Below are positions 1-7,892 of a stretch of DNA of 17,292 nucleotides, one piece after another. The stretch covers positions 1 through 17,292 of the forward strand of contig JAFYWO010000040.1 of the NCBI GenBank assembly GCA_017557925.1. The letters are read 5' to 3'. Position numbers and translations under genes: made by a program. This DNA is from Alphaproteobacteria bacterium. GTDB taxonomy: Bacteria; Pseudomonadota; Alphaproteobacteria; RF32; CAG-239. Below the pieces are notes generated by a model that was not told the DNA's origin, ran no database searches, and was given only the letters and a program-made list of their open reading frames with translations. Every line of letters starts with the position of its first letter. The first letter of the stretch is position 1.

Positions 1-1746
1 CCTATGATTAGGATTAAAATCACCTCCACCAACTTTGAATTGTAATAAATCCTGAGTAAAAGATGGGTTTTTATTATAATCAACGGTATCATCAACAGTT
101 ATGGAATTATCAAAATCAGCTGCAACACCATTATCATAAAATTTTATTCCCCAATAATCAGCCAATTCTCCTAATTCTGAGGGAATAAAACTTCCGCCCA
201 TAGGCGAATAAAGCATAGAAGAATCATCAGCAACATCTAACAATAGTAAAATTTTGTTATGTTTCTTAATTTTATCAATAACGCTCTTATCTAAAGATAA
301 AGGATGCACAATCATTAAGACATCAAAATTTTTATCCAAATCATTAGCATTATTTATAACACTAATATCATACAAATCTTCAATTTGATTTATTATTTCC
401 CATTTTTTCATAGAAACATTTTCTATTCTCATATTACCAACAATAGGTAAAGATGATAATAGGCCTAATTTTTTCTTTTTATGATGAAGTTTGTAAATAT
501 TTGTAGTCAAATCTTGTTCCAAATACATCAACCTCTCCAAAGAAAAGAAAGGAATTACAGATCTGTTAATTAAACTATCTGAAAAGACAATACCGAACAA
601 AGCGTTTTGGTTAATATCAATTAAAGGAATAGGTTGTAATCCGTCAGCCAAAGCTCTATCTTCGTATTTATCTAAAAACTTTGGATTATAAATTATATAA
701 TCAAATTTTCCGTTAGAATAAGACTTATATTGCTTTAGCATAAGTTTAACTTGGTCAAAAATTTGCCTCATATTCGGATTTCTTTTCTCCAAGATAGGGG
801 AATAATAAAGTTTAGCAATAACAGGTCTTTTTAGGTTTCTTAAAACATCTTTTGTATTTTTAGTTAAAGTTAAATATTTTTCTTCCGTAAAATCATAGTT
901 TATTTGCCTTAAAACATTATTTGCAATAATGTTTACACTAAAGAAACCAATAAATAATAAAGCCAAATAAATAAAACTGTGTTTAGGATTGTAAGAAGAA
1001 ATAATACTGGAATTTCCTTTTGTTTTCAGTCCTATAATAAAAATGGTTAAAACATTAAAAAATATAATTAAAGAGCCAAAAAATACTAAATCTCTAAGTT
1101 CCAAAAGTCCTCTGCTTAAAGAAAAGAACCTGACACAAAAACTAAAAGAAATAATTGTATCAACAATAGCCTCACTGAATAATTCTCGTGCCCAAAAAAG
1201 CACATATTCAAAACTGCTCCAAAAGAATATTAGATTTACAAATACTGCCAAAACAAGTGCAATAACCGGATTTTTAGTAATAGCTGACATTGTTTGTGAA
1301 ATAGCAAGCATTGTTCCGCTTAAAATAATACAACCTATATACCCTACTAAAATAACGGCATTGTCGGGATTTCCCAAAACATTAACTGTAATCCAAAAAG
1401 GAAAAGTAAGCAAAATTGCAATAGAAGCAAAAATCCAAGATGCAAAAAATTTACCCCATACAATATCTTTTAAAGAAATAGGTAAAGTTAAAAGCTGGAT
1501 AATACTTTTTGACTTAAATTCTTCTGCCCAAGAACGCATGGCAATTCCTGGTATAAATAACAGATAAATCCAAGGTTGGTAATCAAATAACCCCAAAAGA
1601 ACAGAGTTACCATCCATAAAAAAGTTACCAAAATAAATAGCTAAAGAACCACTTAACAATAAAAAACTAATAAGATAAACATATAAAATAGGAGATAAGA
1701 AATATCTTATTAACTCGTATTTTATAACAGTCATAATTTTATTCAT
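1..1746 (-). CDS. GldF-GldG-like fusion: ABC-2 permease joined to auxiliary domain (partial, 3' end off window)
   Basis: This frame is open without a stop from an ATG at 1746 to the left edge (582 codons), so the C-terminus is missing. A good Shine-Dalgarno AGGAGA lies at 1755-1760. Residues 1 to about 240 form an ABC-2 type permease with about six hydrophobic segments. It starts with a short cytoplasmic helix (MNKIMTVIKYELIRYFLSP) and contains the loop PGIAMRSWAEEFKS followed by LLTLPISLKDIVWGK, both typical of GldF-type permeases. A further membrane segment at about 253-275 is followed by the GldG-like extracytoplasmic signature YDFTEEKYLTLTKNTKDVL and a mixed alpha/beta region (ABC_transp_aux family). 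The next gene upstream is its ATPase, 13 bases away, so the pair should form a complete exporter-like ABC complex in the inner membrane. The substrate is unknown. GldFG takes part in gliding in Bacteroidetes, but homologues are widespread in non-gliding bacteria, so motility should not be inferred. Confidence 0.85.
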   Translation of the reverse strand, partial: MNKIMTVIKYELIRYFLSPILYVYLISFLLLSGSLAIYFGNFFMDGNSVLLGLFDYQPWIYLLFIPGIAMRSWAEEFKSKSIIQLLTLPISLKDIVWGKFFASWIFASIAILLTFPFWITVNVLGNPDNAVILVGYIGCIILSGTMLAISQTMSAITKNPVIALVLAVFVNLIFFWSSFEYVLFWARELFSEAIVDTIISFSFCVRFFSLSRGLLELRDLVFFGSLIIFFNVLTIFIIGLKTKGNSSIISSYNPKHSFIYLALLFIGFFSVNIIANNVLRQINYDFTEEKYLTLTKNTKDVLRNLKRPVIAKLYYSPILEKRNPNMRQIFDQVKLMLKQYKSYSNGKFDYIIYNPKFLDKYEDRALADGLQPIPLIDINQNALFGIVFSDSLINRSVIPFFSLERLMYLEQDLTTNIYKLHHKKKKLGLLSSLPIVGNMRIENVSMKKWEIINQIEDLYDISVINNANDLDKNFDVLMIVHPLSLDKSVIDKIKKHNKILLLLDVADDSSMLYSPMGGSFIPSELGELADYWGIKFYDNGVAADFDNSITVDDTVDYNKNPSFTQDLLQFKVGGGDFNPNHR

Positions 1747-1759
1747 AATCTATCTCTCC

Positions 1760-2512
1760 TTAAATTGTAAGTTTTCTGAAAGCATCTTCTAAAGACGTTG
1801 TTTTGGCGTGTTCTAAGATTTTTTTCAAATTTCCGTCAATTACAATTTTACCTTTGTTTATCAAAATAATTCTGGTCGCAACATCTATAGCCTCATCAAG
1901 TAAATGAGTGGAAATAACAATAGTTTTGCCTTTCCCCATATCCTTAATTAAATTTTTCATATAATCTTTTTGATTAGGGTCTAAACCGTCTGTAGGTTCA
2001 TCTAATAATAAAATTACAGGGTTTCCGATAATGCTTTGTGCAAAGCCAACTCTTCTTACATATCCCTTAGAAAGTGTATCAATTTTTTGTTCTAAAACAT
2101 TTTTGATATTTGCAGCATCAACGATTCTCTTTAATTCATCATCATAAAGTTTTCTTTTACCAATTTTATCAAAACCATCTGCATTAACTTTTAATTCTAT
2201 CATATACTGCAAAAAAAGTTTTACAGTCATATCACCAAAAAGAGGAGCGCCCTCAGATAAAAATCCAATATCTTTTTTGGTTAAAATATCATTTTTTGAT
2301 ACATCATTATTATTAACCAATACAACCCCTTTATCAGGTGCTAAAAATCCGGAAATAATATTCATCAATGTAGATTTGCCTGCTCCGTTAGGACCTAATA
2401 AAGCAATAATATCACCTTTTTTTGTATTAAAAGAAACATTATCAACGGCAACAATATCACCATATTTTTTGGTAAGTTTTTTTACATCTAATGTATATTC
2501 TTCATTTTTCAT
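1760..2512 (-). CDS. ABC transporter ATP-binding protein, GldA/ABC-2 type
   Basis: A 250-residue ATPase subunit that should power the GldFG-like permease encoded just downstream. Visible motifs are Walker A GPNGAGKST (40-48), the ABC signature LSKGYVRRVGFAQ (from 147), Walker B VILLLDEPTDGLDP (from 166) and the switch histidine in STHLLDEA. The LSKGY form of the signature is typical of GldA/CcmA-like exporters. The frame could extend upstream to 2593, but the ATG at 2512 is chosen because GGAGGAG sits about six bases before it and the protein then starts at the usual place for the family (MKNEEYTLDVKKLTKKYG). The start overlaps the 3' end of the anmK-like gene by 11 bases, which suggests translational coupling. 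The substrate cannot be read from the sequence. Confidence 0.9.
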   Translation of the reverse strand: MKNEEYTLDVKKLTKKYGDIVAVDNVSFNTKKGDIIALLGPNGAGKSTLMNIISGFLAPDKGVVLVNNNDVSKNDILTKKDIGFLSEGAPLFGDMTVKLFLQYMIELKVNADGFDKIGKRKLYDDELKRIVDAANIKNVLEQKIDTLSKGYVRRVGFAQSIIGNPVILLLDEPTDGLDPNQKDYMKNLIKDMGKGKTIVISTHLLDEAIDVATRIILINKGKIVIDGNLKKILEHAKTTSLEDAFRKLTI

Positions 2513-3599
2513 ATATTTCTCCTCCTGGCATAGCATAACCAACTCCTGTTGTAGACGGAAAAGTAATTGGTAAAGTATAAACAGTTCTTGCACTCAAAAA
2601 AGCACAAATTTCAGCATTAACCGTATCTATTGGGATTCCTTCATCTCTACTTACAATAACATCAATATTTGGTAAACGTTGCCTAATAAATCTAACCAAA
2701 GTAGGATTTTTTGCACCTTTACCGCAAATAACAACTTTTTTAGGTAGCTCAGGTAAATAAAGACAAATAGAATAACAAATAGCTTCTGCAACAAAAGCAG
2801 TAGCAGTTGCAGCACCATCTTCTAACGATAAACCTTCAAGATGCTCTGCTTTATTACTAAAAATCCCTGTATATGCTGATTTGGGCGGAAATTTTGCAAA
2901 AAATTTATGATGCATCAGCGAATTGACGATTTTTTCATGAACTTTACCGATAGCTGCAAGCCTACCATTATAATCGTTATCTTGATGAGCGTGTTTTTCA
3001 GTCCAATTATTTATAAAATTATCACCTGGACCACAGTCAAAACCAACTAATTCTCCAAAAGAACCAATCCAAGTAATACTGCTTTTTCCGCTAATATTAA
3101 CATATACAATAGGTTTTATATTATTTGCAGAAATAGCATTAAAATAAGTCGGTGAAATAGGAGTTCCTTGCCCTCCGCTAACAATATCCGCATTTCTAAA
3201 ATGAGTGATTGTTTTTATACCTGTTTTTTCTGCAATATATCTACCGCTACATAACTGGTAAGTGTATTTCATTTCCGGATTATGGAATAAAGTAATTCCT
3301 TCAATGCCGATAATATCAATATTTTCATCAATATCTTCAATAAATTCTTTTATGATTTTTACATAAAATTCTGATACAATCAAATCAACTTCTTGTAATT
3401 TTTTTTTGTTTTCTTCACTATTATTTTTTAATCCCCAAATAGAACGAATTTTTTCTTTAATATCATCAGGGTAGGGGATAACTGCAGACTTTTTTCTGTC
3501 AGAAATATCTAAACCGTCCGTATAAATAAGAGCTATTTCTACACCTCCGTATGTAGAAACACCCATTAAACCAAGACAATTTAGGCATTTAATAATCAT
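2502..3599 (-). CDS. anmK: Anhydro-N-acetylmuramic acid kinase homologue with degenerate active-site motifs
   Basis: The family normally phosphorylates and opens 1,6-anhydroMurNAc with ATP during peptidoglycan recycling in the cytoplasm. At 365 residues the length is normal, and family landmarks remain: HFRNADIVSGGQGTPISP (about 133-150, with the likely catalytic Asp138), GFDCGPGDNFINNW, FFAKFPPKS, and the C-terminal FPSTTGVGYAMPGG. However, the nucleotide-binding motif MSGTSLDGVD is here MGVSTYGGVE (12-21), NIGGIANVTW is NISGKSSITW, CGGGRHNP is CGKGAKNP, and the late EAxAFA motif reads NAEICAF. Kinase activity is therefore doubtful although the frame is intact. The gene diverges from tyrS, a neighbourhood I recall from other alphaproteobacteria, which supports orthology by position. 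ATG at 3599 is chosen over TTG at 3602 because AGAGGA lies eight bases upstream. Its 3' end overlaps the ABC ATPase gene. The gene symbol reflects homology and not proven function. Confidence 0.85.
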   Translation of the reverse strand: MIIKCLNCLGLMGVSTYGGVEIALIYTDGLDISDRKKSAVIPYPDDIKEKIRSIWGLKNNSEENKKKLQEVDLIVSEFYVKIIKEFIEDIDENIDIIGIEGITLFHNPEMKYTYQLCSGRYIAEKTGIKTITHFRNADIVSGGQGTPISPTYFNAISANNIKPIVYVNISGKSSITWIGSFGELVGFDCGPGDNFINNWTEKHAHQDNDYNGRLAAIGKVHEKIVNSLMHHKFFAKFPPKSAYTGIFSNKAEHLEGLSLEDGAATATAFVAEAICYSICLYLPELPKKVVICGKGAKNPTLVRFIRQRLPNIDVIVSRDEGIPIDTVNAEICAFLSARTVYTLPITFPSTTGVGYAMPGGEIYEK

Positions 3600-3619
3600 C
3601 AAAAAAATCCTCTTTATAA

Positions 3620-3647
3620 TTGCAATATGAAAATATTATGGTAGAAT
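3620..3647 (+). promoter_or_regulatory. Possible sigma70-type promoter for tyrS
   Basis: TTGCAA (3620-3625) and TAGAAT (3642-3647) are separated by 16 bases in the 78-base gap between the divergent anmK-like and tyrS genes. Transcription would start near 3654, giving a leader of about 24 bases with AAGGA at 3666-3670 before the tyrS ATG. The gap is too short for a T-box leader. AT-rich DNA gives many chance matches, so this is a weak call. No convincing promoter was seen for the anmK direction. Confidence 0.35.
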
Positions 3648-3677
3648 GCCTTAAAATTTAGTTATAAGGATATAAAA

Positions 3678-4928
3678 ATGACAACTTTTAAATCAGAATT
3701 TTTAAACATTATGCAAGAGCGAGGTTTTTATAATCAATGCACTAATGAGCAAGGGTTTGATGATTATTTATTTGATTGTGAAAAGAAAGGTATACCAGCT
3801 GTGGGATATCGTGGTTCAGATCCCACGGGAGACAGTTTGCATGTAGGTCATATTGTTCCTCTTATGATGTTGCGTTGGTTTCAAAAATGCGGACATAAGC
3901 CAATAGCTTTGGTTGGTGGAGCAACGGCTCGTATTGGTGACCCATCAGGTAAAGATAAACTCCGTCCTTTTTTGGATGAAAAAACTTTGCAAAACAATAT
4001 ACAGGGCTTAAAAAAATCTTTTATGAAATTTTTGAATTTTGGTGATTCAAAAAATGATGCCATAATGGTAGATAATTATGACTGGTTTAAAGATATAAAT
4101 TATCTTGAATTTCTAAGAGATATCGGAACCTGCTATTCCGTAAACAGAATGCTTACGATGGATAGCGTAAAATCAAGACTTGAGCGTGAACAACCTATGT
4201 CATTCCTAGAGTTTAATTATATGCTTTTACAAGGTTATGATTTTTGCGTACTATTGCAAAAATATGGTTGTAAAGCTCAAATTGCAGGGGCTGACCAATG
4301 GGGGAACATAGTATCTGGAACAGAACTCGGACGTCGTCGTTTTGATACTGAATTATTTGGTTTTACAAGTCCTATTATTACCGATTCTAATGGTAAAAAA
4401 ATGGGAAAATCAGAAGGTAATGCTGTTTGGATAAATGATGAAAAATTATCTTCTTATGATTATTACCAATATTTCCGTAACATAGGTGACAAAGAAGTAG
4501 GTAAATGCTTACGCATATATACAGACCTTCCTATGGATGAAATTCTAAAATTAGAAACTCTGCAAGATAAAGAAATAAATGAAGCTAAGAAGATTTTGGC
4601 TTTTGAAGCTACAAAGATTTGTCGTGGCGAAGAAGAAGCTGTTATTGCTCAAAAAACAGCAATAGAAACGTTTGAAAAAGGTAATGCCAGCGGAGAACTT
4701 CCAACCATAGAAGCAATATCTTGTATAAGTGTATTAGATGCATTTTTAGAATTAGGCTTTGTTTCAAGTAAAGGAGAGGCTCGTCGTTTAATAAAGCAAT
4801 CAGGTCTAAAATTAAATGATAAACCTATAACAGATGAGAATTATATAATTACTCTAAAAGATATAGAGAATGATAAAATAAAACTCTCACAAGGTAAAAA
4901 GAAACACGGATTATTAATTCTAAAATAA
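3678..4928 (+). CDS. tyrS: Tyrosine--tRNA ligase
   Basis: This cytoplasmic class I aminoacyl-tRNA synthetase charges tRNA-Tyr with tyrosine using ATP. It has 416 residues, normal for the bacterial enzyme. Visible are the HIGH-type motif HVGH (55-58) in a GDSLHVGHIVP context, the GGATARIGDPSGK segment (70-82), the tyrosine/tRNA-pocket motif QIAGADQWGNI (201-211), the KMSKS-type loop KMGKS (241-245) and a C-terminal S4 RNA-binding domain (about 350-415; SSKGEARRLIKQSGLKLND). ATG at 3678 follows AAGGA at a good distance. It is the only plus-strand gene in the window and ends in a hairpin terminator. Confidence 0.97.
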   Translation: MTTFKSEFLNIMQERGFYNQCTNEQGFDDYLFDCEKKGIPAVGYRGSDPTGDSLHVGHIVPLMMLRWFQKCGHKPIALVGGATARIGDPSGKDKLRPFLDEKTLQNNIQGLKKSFMKFLNFGDSKNDAIMVDNYDWFKDINYLEFLRDIGTCYSVNRMLTMDSVKSRLEREQPMSFLEFNYMLLQGYDFCVLLQKYGCKAQIAGADQWGNIVSGTELGRRRFDTELFGFTSPIITDSNGKKMGKSEGNAVWINDEKLSSYDYYQYFRNIGDKEVGKCLRIYTDLPMDEILKLETLQDKEINEAKKILAFEATKICRGEEEAVIAQKTAIETFEKGNASGELPTIEAISCISVLDAFLELGFVSSKGEARRLIKQSGLKLNDKPITDENYIITLKDIENDKIKLSQGKKKHGLLILK

Positions 4929-4932
4929 AAAC

Positions 4933-4962
4933 AAAAGGCGGTAAATACCGCCTTTTATTTTT
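4933..4962. terminator. Rho-independent terminator, probably bidirectional
   Basis: An inverted repeat AAAAGGCGGTA (4933-4943) and TACCGCCTTTT (4946-4956) gives an 11-bp stem around a tiny loop and is followed by a T-rich tract on the plus strand (to about 4962). The complementary strand also has T-rich sequence after the stem. It begins five bases after the tyrS stop and ends just before the cvpA stop at 4969, so it can serve both convergent genes. Confidence 0.9.
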
Positions 4963-4968
4963 ATAATT

Positions 4969-5724
4969 TTACTCTGTAGCTTCAATAAGCTTATCCAAAC
5001 TGGATGTATCGTTTTGGTTATATCCTTTTTTTTCATCAACACTGTTTTCATTATTGTTGCTATTTTGGGTTATTTTTTTCAGTTCAGGTTTTACAAGTAA
5101 TTCAAACATTTTATCCATTTTTTCTTGGTCAGACTTATTAGGCATTTCTTTTATAACTTCTTTAATTTTTTCATCTTTATCTTCTTTTTTCTTGTTATCA
5201 ACCTTATTCATATCTTCAACGGATTTTAAAGCTTTTTCTATAGATTCTTCAGGTAAAGCATCTTCAATAATTGTAGAACAAGTCTTAGCCAAAGTAAAAT
5301 ATCTTGATTCTTTTAAGTCCTTATCTTTAAGTAATTCCGGTATCATAATTTTTGTAAGCAAAAAGGAAAATCCTAAAATAATAACAGCTCTTAAAAAACC
5401 AAAAACAATACCAAATAACCTATCCATAAAACCTAAAGTGCTTGCTCTTATACAAGAAATCAACTTATCTGTTCCAACAATCCAAAAAGCATAAAAAACA
5501 GCAAGAATTAACAAAAATGCAACAAATTTAGCCATAATTTCACTTTTTATAAAATCTTTTAACCAATCTGTTACATTAGGAAAAATGTTTATTGTTAAAA
5601 AAACGAATAAACCTAAACCGACAATAGATAAAATTTCTTTTACAAATCCTCGAATAAAAGCAAGTATCATTGATAACAAAAAGATTAAAGAAATAATAAC
5701 ATCTATATTGCTTAATTTTCCCAT
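4969..5724 (-). CDS. cvpA: CvpA family membrane protein with extended charged tail
   Basis: An inner-membrane protein of the CvpA family (colicin V production/envelope integrity); the molecular role of the family is not well defined. Four hydrophobic segments lie at about 8-26, 29-47, 64-84 and 104-126, with family landmarks RGFVKEILSIVG and DRLFGIVFGFLRAVIIL. The core ends near residue 165. The rest (to 251) is a hydrophilic tail rich in Lys, Asp, Glu and Asn, making the protein longer than many CvpA proteins of about 160-180 residues. AAGGAG at 5731-5736 precedes the ATG and overlaps the radA stop codon, so it is co-transcribed and probably coupled with radA. It is the last gene of the long minus-strand run and ends at the hairpin at 4933-4962. 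purF, often the next gene, is absent here. Confidence 0.9.
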   Translation of the reverse strand: MGKLSNIDVIISLIFLLSMILAFIRGFVKEILSIVGLGLFVFLTINIFPNVTDWLKDFIKSEIMAKFVAFLLILAVFYAFWIVGTDKLISCIRASTLGFMDRLFGIVFGFLRAVIILGFSFLLTKIMIPELLKDKDLKESRYFTLAKTCSTIIEDALPEESIEKALKSVEDMNKVDNKKKEDKDEKIKEVIKEMPNKSDQEKMDKMFELLVKPELKKITQNSNNNENSVDEKKGYNQNDTSSLDKLIEATE

Positions 5725-5734
5725 TTTATTCTCC

Positions 5735-7111
5735 TTAACTAAATCTTGAAATCAAGCGTTGAACATTGCCAATTTCGTGATAAGACATATTGGTAATAAG
5801 TTTTTGCTTTTTGTCTTTAAGAAAGCAATTTGGTATAATAGCATTAGAAAAACCCAATTTTTGCGCTTCTTTCAGTCTTAAATTAGGTTGACTGACAGCT
5901 CTTATTTCTCCAGATAAACCAATTTCCCCAAATACAACCATATCAGAAGGTAATGGTTTATTTGTCATAGAGGAAATAACAGCCATTGCAACAGCTAAAT
6001 CAGCGGCAGGTTCAGATATTTTTAAACCGCCTGCGATATTTAAGTAAACATCGTGAGTACTGAAATTCATACCGCATCTTGCTTCCAAAACAGCCAATAT
6101 CATAGCTAACCTACCGGAATCCCATCCGACAACAGCTCTTTTTGCTCCATTGTATCCGCTATTTCCAACTAGAGCTTGAATTTCTACCAATAAAGGACGA
6201 GAACCTTCAATTCCTGCAAAAACACAAGAACCGGAAACACATCCTTGACGTTCTGCCAAAAATAAGGCGGACGGATTTTCAACTTCAACAAGACCGGTAT
6301 CTTGCATTTCAAAAACACCGATTTCATCAGTTGCACCATATCTGTTTTTTACAGCTCTTAATATTCTGAAATGATGTCCTCTGTCACCTTCAAAATAAAG
6401 CACGGTATCAACCATATGCTCTAAAACTCTCGGACCGGCGATAGCTCCTTGTTTTGTAACGTGACCTACTAAAAACAAAGTAAAGCCCTTGCGTTTAGCA
6501 ATTTTTATCAATTCATAGGCTGTAGCTCTTACTTGAGCAACACTTCCAGGAGTGGATTCTACTTCATCAAGATACATTGTTTGTATAGAATCAATAATTA
6601 CTAAAGAAGGGTTTTCTTTTTCAAGCGTTGCAATAATATCCTTTACGCTTGTAGTACTAGCTAATCTTACAGGAGCATCTGCAAGTCCCAGTCTTTTAGC
6701 TCTAATCCTTACTTGGTCAATAGCTTCTTCTCCAGATATATAAAAACATCCGTTATTTTTTAATTTATTAGCCATACTGGCACATATTTGCAAAAGTAGA
6801 GTAGATTTACCTATACCAGGGTCACCACCTACTAATATAACCGAACCTGGGACAAGTCCGCCACCAGAAACCCTATTTATTTCAGCTAAATCAGTAACAA
6901 ATCTTTTATATGTTTGACTTTCACCATTAAGAGTAACAAAATCAATTTGGTTACCTTTTTTCTTACCTGATATATTAGAAAAATCATCACTTGGCTTTTT
7001 TTCTTCAACAATAGTATTCCATTCACCGCAAGCATCACATTTACCTTGCCATTTAAGGTAAACAGCTCCGCATTCTTGGCAAACATAATCCACTGCTTTA
7101 ATTTTAGCCAT
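5735..7111 (-). CDS. radA: DNA repair protein RadA
   Basis: A RecA-like ATPase that helps process recombination intermediates and promotes branch migration in the cytoplasm. The 458-residue length is typical. It has an N-terminal zinc finger CQEC...CDAC (Cys 11, 14, 25, 28), Walker A GDPGIGKST (96-104), Walker B region VIIDSIQT (171-178), the RadA-specific motif KNRYG at 255-259 (usual form KNRFG; a conservative Phe-to-Tyr change), and a C-terminal Lon-protease-like domain (about 275-458) containing VGWDSGRLAMILAVLEARCG. The ATG at 7111 is preceded by GTGGAG and lies one base after the mlaF stop, so it is part of the same transcript as mlaF and cvpA. Confidence 0.97.
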   Translation of the reverse strand: MAKIKAVDYVCQECGAVYLKWQGKCDACGEWNTIVEEKKPSDDFSNISGKKKGNQIDFVTLNGESQTYKRFVTDLAEINRVSGGGLVPGSVILVGGDPGIGKSTLLLQICASMANKLKNNGCFYISGEEAIDQVRIRAKRLGLADAPVRLASTTSVKDIIATLEKENPSLVIIDSIQTMYLDEVESTPGSVAQVRATAYELIKIAKRKGFTLFLVGHVTKQGAIAGPRVLEHMVDTVLYFEGDRGHHFRILRAVKNRYGATDEIGVFEMQDTGLVEVENPSALFLAERQGCVSGSCVFAGIEGSRPLLVEIQALVGNSGYNGAKRAVVGWDSGRLAMILAVLEARCGMNFSTHDVYLNIAGGLKISEPAADLAVAMAVISSMTNKPLPSDMVVFGEIGLSGEIRAVSQPNLRLKEAQKLGFSNAIIPNCFLKDKKQKLITNMSYHEIGNVQRLISRFS

Positions 7112-7112
7112 T

Positions 7113-7880
7113 TTATTTCTCCACTTTTATAGGTCCTTTAGATGAGCCTTTTATAAATTGTTTAACGTATGGATTATCTGTTTTATCCAATTCTTTTACT
7201 GTTCCATACCAAATAATCTTACCTTTGTATAGCATAGCAACTTTATCTGCAATTTTACGAGCAGAAGCCATATCGTGTGTAATTGTTAAAGTGGTGGCTC
7301 CTAAATCTTTAGCCGATTCTATAATCAAATCATTAATAACATCAGCCATTATAGGGTCAAGACCGGTTGTTGGTTCATCAAAAAATATAATTTCAGGTTT
7401 TGTAATAACAGCCCTAGCAAGACCGACACGTTTTTGCATACCACCCGATAATTCGGAAGGATATAAGTCTGCAATATCACTGCCTAACCCTACTTGTCTT
7501 AAAACTTTAATTGCAACAATTTTTGCCTCTTTTCTATTCATACCTCTGTTTTGAATAAGGTCAAAAGCAACATTTTCCCAAACACTTAAACTATCAAATA
7601 AAGCTCCGCCTTGGAATAACATTCCCATTTTAGAGTGCATATTATCAATAACTTCAGTATTTTCACCAATAATTTCAACACCATCAATTTCAATAGAACC
7701 GCTATCAGGAATAAGTAGTCCTTGAATACACTTAATTAAAACCGATTTTCCGGTTCCTGAGCCACCAATTATAACTAAAGACTCCCCTTTATACAAATCT
7801 AAATTAACGTCATCTAAAACTTGCTTTTTCCCAAAGCTTTTACTCAAGTTTCTTATTTTAATTTTTATATCTTTTGCCAT
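7113..7880 (-). CDS. mlaF: Lipid transport ABC ATPase, MlaF type
   Basis: The cytoplasmic ATPase of an MCE/Mla-type phospholipid transporter that moves lipids between inner and outer membrane. It has 255 residues with Walker A GGSGTGKSV (39-47), signature LSGGMQKRVGLARA (from 144), Walker B IIFFDEPTTGLDP (from 164) and switch histidine ITHDMASA. The pattern GTGKSVLIK with GGMQKR is characteristic of MlaF/Ttg2A. It lies 12 bases after mlaE, its membrane partner, and one base before radA. No MlaD-like substrate-binding gene is adjacent, so the remaining subunits must be elsewhere if the complex is complete. Confidence 0.93.
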   Translation of the reverse strand: MAKDIKIKIRNLSKSFGKKQVLDDVNLDLYKGESLVIIGGSGTGKSVLIKCIQGLLIPDSGSIEIDGVEIIGENTEVIDNMHSKMGMLFQGGALFDSLSVWENVAFDLIQNRGMNRKEAKIVAIKVLRQVGLGSDIADLYPSELSGGMQKRVGLARAVITKPEIIFFDEPTTGLDPIMADVINDLIIESAKDLGATTLTITHDMASARKIADKVAMLYKGKIIWYGTVKELDKTDNPYVKQFIKGSSKGPIKVEK

Positions 7881-7892
7881 TTTTTATTCCTC

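Noticed and set aside
1043..1567. Open plus-strand frame of 174 codons
   Set aside because: It lies opposite the permease part of the GldFG fusion, which has clear membrane segments, family motifs and a ribosome-binding site. The plus-strand product resembles no family I recognise.
2513..2593. N-terminal extension of the ABC ATPase by 27 codons
   Set aside because: The extension falls inside the anmK-like gene and is unlike the family; ATG at 2512 has a strong GGAGGAG.
5054..5494. Plus-strand frame of 146 codons opposite cvpA
   Set aside because: Antisense shadow of the CvpA gene, which has recognisable membrane segments and a good ribosome-binding site.
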